From Methylococcaceae bacterium (lineage in GTDB: Bacteria > Pseudomonadota > Gammaproteobacteria > Methylococcales > Methylococcaceae), in assembly GCA_028678445.1 (NCBI GenBank), contig JAJRDJ010000339.1, forward strand, positions 1 through 10,968: a stretch of DNA of 10,968 nucleotides, in the 5' to 3' direction. Numbering within the stretch: position 1 is the stretch's first letter; each line of letters begins with the position of its first letter. The position numbers and the translations under genes are program-made. Below, piece by piece: positions 6,843-10,968 of the stretch. A model generated the notes under the pieces. It had not been told where the DNA came from. It worked only from the letters and a program-made list of their open reading frames with translations, and made no database searches.

Positions 6843-7225
6843 TGGCCAGGGAGTTCAGTCGCAGCGACCGCGTCGCCGCGCAGATACAGCGCGAGATGGC
6901 CGATCTGATCCGGACCCAGATTAAGGATCCGGAGCTTGGCATGATCACGCTCAGTGATGTGGAGCTGAGCCGCGATCTCGCCGTGGCCAAGCTGTACGTA
7001 AGTTTTCTGGCGGCGCAACTGCCGCCGAATAAATGCATCAAGCGGCTCGCCGACTTCGTCCCCGAACTCAGGCGGCAGCTCGGCAAACGCATTCGCATAC
7101 GCGTGCTTCCGGAACTCCGCTTTGCCTACGATGACTCGATAGAGCGGGGTATGAGGATGGATTCCCTGCTGCATGGATTGACCCACGATAGCGATCACCC
7201 CGCCGAGGACAGTACCCCGGAATGA
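6842..7225 (+). CDS. rbfA: 30S ribosome-binding factor RbfA
   Basis: RbfA is a KH-fold protein that binds immature 30S subunits near the 5' end of 16S rRNA and supports processing, notably in the cold. The 127-residue product carries the N-terminal block SRSDRVAAQIQREMADLI (6-23), then KDPELGMITLSDVELSRDL (28-46) and LYVSF (51-55). It ends with RIRVLPELRFAYDDSIERG (85-103) and a short acidic tail, the standard layout and length. The ATG overlaps the infB stop by one base, implying translational coupling, and its own stop overlaps the truB start by four bases (ATGA). Its place between infB and truB is the conserved gammaproteobacterial order. No anomalies are seen. Confidence 0.97.
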   Translation: MAREFSRSDRVAAQIQREMADLIRTQIKDPELGMITLSDVELSRDLAVAKLYVSFLAAQLPPNKCIKRLADFVPELRRQLGKRIRIRVLPELRFAYDDSIERGMRMDSLLHGLTHDSDHPAEDSTPE

Positions 7226-8130
7226 GTGGCAGCCGTCCGGAATTTCGCGCCATCAACGGCGTGTTCCTGCTGGACAAGTCCAGTGGCTATTCCTCGAATG
7301 CCTCGCTGCAGAAAGCCAGACGCTTGTTTCGGGCTCGGAAGGCCGGCCATACCGGCAGCCTCGATCCCCTTGCCAGTGGGCTATTGCCTATTTGTCTTGG
7401 CGAGGCGACCAAGCTTTCCAGTTATTGGCTGAATGCGGATAAGCGCTATCAGGTGCGCATCCGGCTCGGCGCCGAAACCGACTCGGCTGATAGCGAAGGC
7501 ACTATCACCGTCACCCGGCCCGTGCCGGCGCTGACCGCAAGTGGTCTTGCGGCAGTCCTGGACGGCTTTCGCGGCGCGGGCGTTCAGGTACCCCCGATGT
7601 ATTCGGCGCTCAAACACCAGGGTCAGAGGCTGTACAACTTGGCCCGGCAGGGGATCGAGGTCGAGCGGCAAGCCCGGCCCATAGCGATTTATGCGCTGCG
7701 CCTTCTGGGGTTCGACGCCACCTCGCTGGTTCTGGATGTGCATTGCTCGAAGGGCACCTATATCCGCACGCTCGCCGAGGATATCGGCAGGGTCCTCGGC
7801 TGTGGCGGTCATGTCGAAATGCTGCGCCGCACGGCCTTGGGCGCACTGGACGTCGGGGCCGCTTGCACGATGGATCGCCTGGCCGCCCTCACGGAAGAGG
7901 GTCGTGAGGCCTTGTTGCTACCCATTGATACGCTGGTGGCCCACCTGCCCGCTGTGGAGCTTAATGAGGAGATGAGCATCCAGGCGAGCCATGGCAATCC
8001 ACTGTTTGTGCCGCAAGCACCCGTGCAGGGCTGCGTCCGGCTTTACGGCAGATTGGCCGGTTTTCTGGGGCTTGGGGAGGTGCTCGAGGATGGGCGTATC
8101 GGTCCACGGCGGATGCTCAGAAACCCCTAG
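7222..8130 (+). CDS. truB: tRNA pseudouridine-55 synthase TruB
   Basis: TruB converts U55 in the T-loop of most tRNAs to pseudouridine and also acts as a tRNA chaperone. The 302-residue product has the catalytic block GHTGSLDPLASGLLPICLG (42-60) with the nucleophile Asp48, the same number as in E. coli. Tyr76 lies in KRYQVRIRLGAETDSAD (74-90), matching the active-site tyrosine. PPMYSALKHQGQRLYNLAR (124-142) and CSKGTYIRTLAEDIG (175-189) are further family motifs. The C-terminal 50 residues form the short PUA-like domain (GRLAGFLGLGEV). The start is fixed by the ATGA overlap with rbfA. The next gene, rpsO, follows after 131 bases with its own promoter. All visible key residues are present. Confidence 0.97.
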   Translation: MSGSRPEFRAINGVFLLDKSSGYSSNASLQKARRLFRARKAGHTGSLDPLASGLLPICLGEATKLSSYWLNADKRYQVRIRLGAETDSADSEGTITVTRPVPALTASGLAAVLDGFRGAGVQVPPMYSALKHQGQRLYNLARQGIEVERQARPIAIYALRLLGFDATSLVLDVHCSKGTYIRTLAEDIGRVLGCGGHVEMLRRTALGALDVGAACTMDRLAALTEEGREALLLPIDTLVAHLPAVELNEEMSIQASHGNPLFVPQAPVQGCVRLYGRLAGFLGLGEVLEDGRIGPRRMLRNP

Positions 8131-8146
8131 CAGCAGAGCGCGTCTG

Positions 8147-8172
8147 GTGGGTTTTTATTCCCGGAACCCCAC
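8147..8172 (+). other. Hairpin after truB, not a typical terminator
   Basis: GTGGGTT (8147-8153) can pair with AACCCCAC (8165-8172), with one bulged C, around an 11-base loop. No T-run follows; the only T-run is inside the 5' arm and loop. It is therefore unlikely to be an intrinsic terminator on the plus strand, so read-through from truB into rpsO remains possible. It might be an RNA processing site, as inferred from its location only. Confidence 0.35.
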
Positions 8173-8192
8173 TGTTGAGAGAAGGCTTTTGA

Positions 8193-8222
8193 TTGATAAA
8201 TAGGGGCCTTGAAAGTTAAAAT
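8193..8222 (+). promoter_or_regulatory. Sigma70-type promoter of rpsO-pnp
   Basis: TTGATA (8193-8198) and TAAAAT (8217-8222), each 5 of 6 to consensus, are separated by 18 bases in an AT-rich spot of an otherwise GC-rich region. Transcription would start near 8229, leaving a leader of about 33 bases before rpsO. An alternative, TTGAAA (8209-8214) with ACTAAT (8232-8237), fits less well at its -10. A separate rpsO promoter between truB and rpsO is also known in E. coli. Confidence 0.65.
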
Positions 8223-8250
8223 TGTAAGTTTACTAATAGTCCGAGATTTC

Positions 8251-8255
8251 AGGAG
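8251..8255 (+). promoter_or_regulatory. rpsO ribosome binding site
   Basis: AGGAG lies six bases before ATG 8262 and abuts the in-frame TTG at 8256, which rules out TTG as start. The site falls mostly in the loop of a small possible hairpin (TTCA 8248-8251, TGAA 8257-8260). Confidence 0.8.
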
Positions 8256-8261
8256 TTGAAG

Positions 8262-8531
8262 ATGCCTTATACCGCTGTTGAAAAAAGCGCTGTCGTAAAA
8301 GACTATCGGCGCGCTGACAATGATACAGGTTCGCCCGAAGTACAGGTTGCTCTGCTGACCGCCCGTATCAACCACCTCACCCCCCATTTTGTTCAGAACA
8401 AAAAAGATCACCACTCGCGTCGTGGGCTGCTGCGTTTGGTCAGTCAGCGCAGGAAACTGCTTGATTACCTCAAGCAGAAGGATGCCGATCGTTACAAGAC
8501 GCTGATTGAAAGGCTGGGTCTGCGTCGTTAA
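8262..8531 (+). CDS. rpsO: 30S ribosomal protein S15
   Basis: S15 is a primary binder of the 16S rRNA central domain at the 20-22 three-way junction and also forms a bridge to the 50S subunit. The 89-residue product has exactly the E. coli length. It contains NDTGSPEVQVALLTARINHL (20-39), the HKKDHHSRRGLL-type block (here NKKDHHSRRGLL), then VSQRRKLLDYLK and the C-terminal LIERLGLRR. ATG 8262 is chosen over TTG 8256 because of AGGAG at 8251-8255. It follows its own promoter and precedes pnp by 23 bases, so both are probably on one transcript. S15 represses its own translation in E. coli through a leader pseudoknot. The leader predicted here is short, so any such control would differ. Confidence 0.98.
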   Translation: MPYTAVEKSAVVKDYRRADNDTGSPEVQVALLTARINHLTPHFVQNKKDHHSRRGLLRLVSQRRKLLDYLKQKDADRYKTLIERLGLRR

Positions 8532-8554
8532 TTCGTTATTTTGAAGGTATTGTT

Positions 8555-10639
8555 GTGAAACCAATCCGGAAACAGTTCAAGTACGGCGAACACCAGGTTA
8601 CTCTGGAAACAGGCGAAATCGCTCGTCAGGCCGATGCCGCGGTCCTGGTCGACATGGCGGGCACCGTGGTCCTCGTCACCGCGGTCGGAAAGAAGGAGTC
8701 CTCTCCTGACACCGACTTTTTTCCACTGCGCGTGGATTATCAGGAAAAGGCGTACGCGGCTGGCAAGATTCCGGGTGGATTCTTCCGGCGCGAAGGCCGT
8801 CCGTCCGAAAAGGAAACCTTGACCGCCCGTCTGATTGATCGTCCTGTTCGTCCGCTGTTCCCGGAAGGATTTACCAATGAGGTACAGATCACCGCGACGG
8901 TGATGTCCTTGAACCCGGAGATCGATCCCGATATTCCCGCCCTGATTGGCGCCTCGGCCGCCCTGACGCTGTCGGGCATGCCCTTCAATGGTCCGATCGG
9001 CGCGGCGCGAGTGGCGTTCATCGATGAGCAATACGTACTGAACCCGACAGCCACCGAGCTCGACGATTCCCTGCTCGATCTGGTCGTAGCGGGCACCGAG
9101 CATGCCGTGCTGATGGTCGAGTCCGAAGCCGACATGTTGTCGGAAGACGAAATGCTGGGCGCCGTGATTTTCGGACATGAGCAGATGCAGGTGGCTATCA
9201 CCGCGATCCGCGAATTGGCCAATGAGATTGGCGTAAAGCCTTGGGACTGGGCGGCACCGACCCAAGACGAGGCACTGGTCAAGGCTGTGAGCGAGCATGC
9301 GGGTGCCGCCATTCTGGCCGGTTACCAGATTGCCGATAAGCAGGCCCGGCAGTTGGCCTTGAAGGAAGCCCGCAAGCTGGCTATCGAGGCGCTCACCGTT
9401 GATGGTCTGCATAAGCCGAGCGCGGTTAAGGCCATCATCGAGCAGTTGGAGTATGACGGCGTTCGTGCGCGGATACTGAATGAATCCAAGCGTATCGATG
9501 GCCGTGATCTCGCGACCGTGCGGCCCATCAGCATTCGCACCGGTGTACTGCCGCGCACCCATGGTTCAGCACTCTTCACGCGGGGTGAAACCCAGGCGCT
9601 GGTAGTGGCCACGCTGGGCACCGGCCGTGATGCCCAGGTTGTCGATGCGATCGAGGGCGAATACAAGGAAACCTTCCTGTTTCACTATAACTTCCCGCCC
9701 TACTGCGTCGGCGAAATCGGCATGATCGGTTCGCCCAAACGGCGGGAGGTCGGCCATGGCCGTCTTGCCAAGCGCGGGGTGCAGGCGGTGATACCAGACC
9801 AGGATGAGTTTCCCTACGTGATCCGCGTGGTGTCGGAAATCACTGAATCCAACGGTTCCAGTTCTATGGCATCTGTGTGCGGTTCGAGCCTGGCATTGAT
9901 GGATGCGGGCGTTCCGACGCTCGCGCCGGTGGCCGGCATCGCCATGGGACTGATCAAGGAAGGCGAGCGCTATGCTGTCCTGTCCGACATCATGGGCGAC
10001 GAAGATCATCTGGGCGACATGGACTTCAAAGTCGCCGGTACGAAAGATGGCATCACCGCCCTACAGATGGATATCAAGATCGATGGTATCACCTCCGAAA
10101 TCATGCACAAGGCATTGGAGCAGGCCAAGGAAGGCCGTTTGCACATCCTTGGTAAGATGGCGGAGGCGCTGCCGGCACCGCGCCAGGAAATGTCCGACTA
10201 TGCCCCACGCATCATCAGTTTCAGCATCGATCCCAGCAAGATTCGCGACGTGATCGGCAAGGGCGGTGCCACCATCCGCGCCATCACCGAGGAGACTGGC
10301 GCCAGCATCGATATCACCGATGACGGCGTGGTGAAGGTGGCCTCCGTGGACCGGGAAGCGGGCGACGCGGCCCGTCAGCGCATCGAGGCGATCACCGCCG
10401 AAGTGGAAGTCGGGAAAATCTATGAAGGCAAGGTAGCCCGCCTGATGGATTTCGGCGCTTTCGTGACGGTTCTACCCGGGAAGGACGGGCTGGTGCATAT
10501 CTCGCAAATCTCCGACGAGCACGTCGAGCGCGTCAGCGACAAGCTGGCCGAGGGCGATATCGTTCGGGTGAAGGTACTGGAAATTGACCGCCAAGGCCGC
10601 GTGCGGCTTAGCATCAAGGCTGTGGCCATCGAGGAGTAA
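8555..10639 (+). CDS. pnp: Polyribonucleotide nucleotidyltransferase (PNPase)
   Basis: PNPase degrades RNA from the 3' end by phosphorolysis, as a trimer and as a degradosome partner. The 694-residue product is complete. The first RNase PH domain carries FFRREGRPSEKETLTARLID (76-95). A helical linker follows, then the second RNase PH domain with THGSALFTRGETQALVVATLG-type motif (starting at 335), the phosphate-binding ESNGSSSMASVCGSS (431-445) and GDEDHLGDMD (481-490). Its Asp484 and Asp490 align with the metal-binding Asp486 and Asp492 of E. coli. KH (553-612) has VIGKGG (566-571), and the S1 domain (620-690) has GKVARLMDFGAFV. The start is GTG 8555, with AAGGT (8544-8548) six bases upstream; no ATG fits. 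The GTG start may temper expression. It closes the operon, ahead of a strong terminator. Confidence 0.98.
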   Translation: MKPIRKQFKYGEHQVTLETGEIARQADAAVLVDMAGTVVLVTAVGKKESSPDTDFFPLRVDYQEKAYAAGKIPGGFFRREGRPSEKETLTARLIDRPVRPLFPEGFTNEVQITATVMSLNPEIDPDIPALIGASAALTLSGMPFNGPIGAARVAFIDEQYVLNPTATELDDSLLDLVVAGTEHAVLMVESEADMLSEDEMLGAVIFGHEQMQVAITAIRELANEIGVKPWDWAAPTQDEALVKAVSEHAGAAILAGYQIADKQARQLALKEARKLAIEALTVDGLHKPSAVKAIIEQLEYDGVRARILNESKRIDGRDLATVRPISIRTGVLPRTHGSALFTRGETQALVVATLGTGRDAQVVDAIEGEYKETFLFHYNFPPYCVGEIGMIGSPKRREVGHGRLAKRGVQAVIPDQDEFPYVIRVVSEITESNGSSSMASVCGSSLALMDAGVPTLAPVAGIAMGLIKEGERYAVLSDIMGDEDHLGDMDFKVAGTKDGITALQMDIKIDGITSEIMHKALEQAKEGRLHILGKMAEALPAPRQEMSDYAPRIISFSIDPSKIRDVIGKGGATIRAITEETGASIDITDDGVVKVASVDREAGDAARQRIEAITAEVEVGKIYEGKVARLMDFGAFVTVLPGKDGLVHISQISDEHVERVSDKLAEGDIVRVKVLEIDRQGRVRLSIKAVAIEE

Positions 10640-10672
10640 GCACGGCTTCGTTCATCCAGCCGGTAATCCAGC

Positions 10673-10703
10673 AAAGGGGGCGATTGATACGCCCCTTTTG
10701 TTT
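10673..10703 (+). terminator. Intrinsic terminator after pnp
   Basis: A 10-bp stem, 10673-10682 with 10690-10699, has a single G-T wobble, a 7-base loop and the tail TTTTGTTT (10696-10703). It lies 33 bases after the pnp stop. In the opposite direction the stem is followed by only three T residues, so it should work mainly for pnp. A second small palindrome, GGCGAG (10705-10710) with CTCGCC (10716-10721), lacks a T-run on either strand. Confidence 0.9.
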
Positions 10704-10732
10704 GGGCGAGAACCCCTCGCCTATATTCAGGT

Positions 10733-10968
10733 TCAGCCCGAAGGCGAGCGCCGATCCCAAGCGTCCAGCAGGATCGCTACCAGCATGTCGCTCAGGACAT
10801 TCACGGCGGAACGCAGTCGGGCAATGACCCAGTCGATAGGGGCAATCAGCGGAATCGCCGCGGCGACGACGGTTTCCGGTAGGCCCGCCGCGCTCAGGAC
10901 CAGCGGCAACACGATCAGACCCGCTTCCGGTATGCCGGCAATACCCGCCCCGGCTATCAGGGATGCCA
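10733..10968 (-). CDS. Cation:dicarboxylate symporter family transporter, C-terminal fragment
   Basis: Only the last 77 complete codons are in the window; the gene runs in from beyond position 10968 and stops at TGA 10735-10733. The family (DAACS/SDF, as in GltP and DctA) couples uptake of acidic amino acids or dicarboxylates to Na+ or H+ across the inner membrane. Visible are the second re-entrant hairpin with AGIAGIPEAGL and the last transmembrane helix with LRSAVNVLSDMLVAILLD. These match the conserved R-(S/T)-x-x-N-V-x-x-D pattern, with the Asp that binds sodium. The residue that is Asp394 in archaeal GltPh, which contacts the substrate amino group, appears to be Ala here. This argues for a non-amino-acid substrate, but the alignment is by eye. 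It is convergent with pnp and functionally unrelated. Confidence 0.85.
   Translation of the reverse strand, partial: ASLIAGAGIAGIPEAGLIVLPLVLSAAGLPETVVAAAIPLIAPIDWVIARLRSAVNVLSDMLVAILLDAWDRRSPSG

Noticed and set aside
2226..8130. A hidden novel system inside the operon
   Set aside because: All five genes are complete, conserved housekeeping genes in standard order with gaps of 27 bases or less or overlaps, leaving no room for an extra gene.
10705..10721. GGCGAG/CTCGCC palindrome as terminator of the minus-strand symporter gene
   Set aside because: No T-run follows it on the minus strand, so it does not meet the usual form of an intrinsic terminator.

Overview
The window holds the chromosomal rimP-nusA-infB-rbfA-truB-rpsO-pnp cluster of a gammaproteobacterium, flanked on the left by about 2 kb of decayed mobile DNA and on the right by the end of a convergent transporter gene. 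Gene order, lengths (S15 of 89 residues, PNPase of 694, IF2 of 867 with a duplicated N-terminal module, NusA of 501 with two C-terminal acidic repeats) and the close match of S15 and TruB to the E. coli residue pattern point to Gammaproteobacteria. The moderately high GC and the presence of a RAYT and an IS110 remnant do not allow me to name an order with confidence.

Region 1 (1 to about 1680) is a graveyard of transposable elements on the minus strand. Positions 216-1020 are a REP-associated tyrosine transposase (Y1/HUH family) that has lost its N-terminus, carries one nonsense codon and about three frameshifts, and has lost both catalytic motifs. Positions 1079-1428 are the N-terminal third of an IS110-family DEDD transposase, with a stop as second codon and one frameshift. 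Positions 1429-1680 look like the upstream (left-end) non-coding part of that same element, where IS110 elements encode their bridge RNA. Positions 1-192 and 1681-2040 contain nothing I can identify.

Region 2 (about 2045-2231) is the promoter and leader of the main operon: an extended -10 candidate followed by two tandem terminator-like hairpins, the second ending just 24 bases before rimP. This arrangement suggests transcription attenuation ahead of rimP.

Region 3 (2232-8130) is rimP, nusA, infB, rbfA and truB, tightly packed: gaps of 21 and 27 bases, then a 1-base and a 4-base overlap. The products work together on transcription elongation/antitermination (NusA), 30S maturation (RimP, RbfA), translation initiation (IF2) and tRNA pseudouridine-55 formation (TruB). 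Region 4 (8131-10703) has a fresh sigma70-type promoter, rpsO (ribosomal protein S15) and pnp (PNPase), only 23 bases apart, closed by a strong intrinsic terminator.

Region 5 (10733-10968, minus strand) is the C-terminal end of a sodium/cation:dicarboxylate-type symporter, convergent with pnp and running off the window.

I did not find an undescribed biological system. The core operon is ordinary. The points deserving a second look are the fossil RAYT with a possible REP hairpin, the IS110 left end with possible bridge-RNA stems, and the two-hairpin rimP leader.
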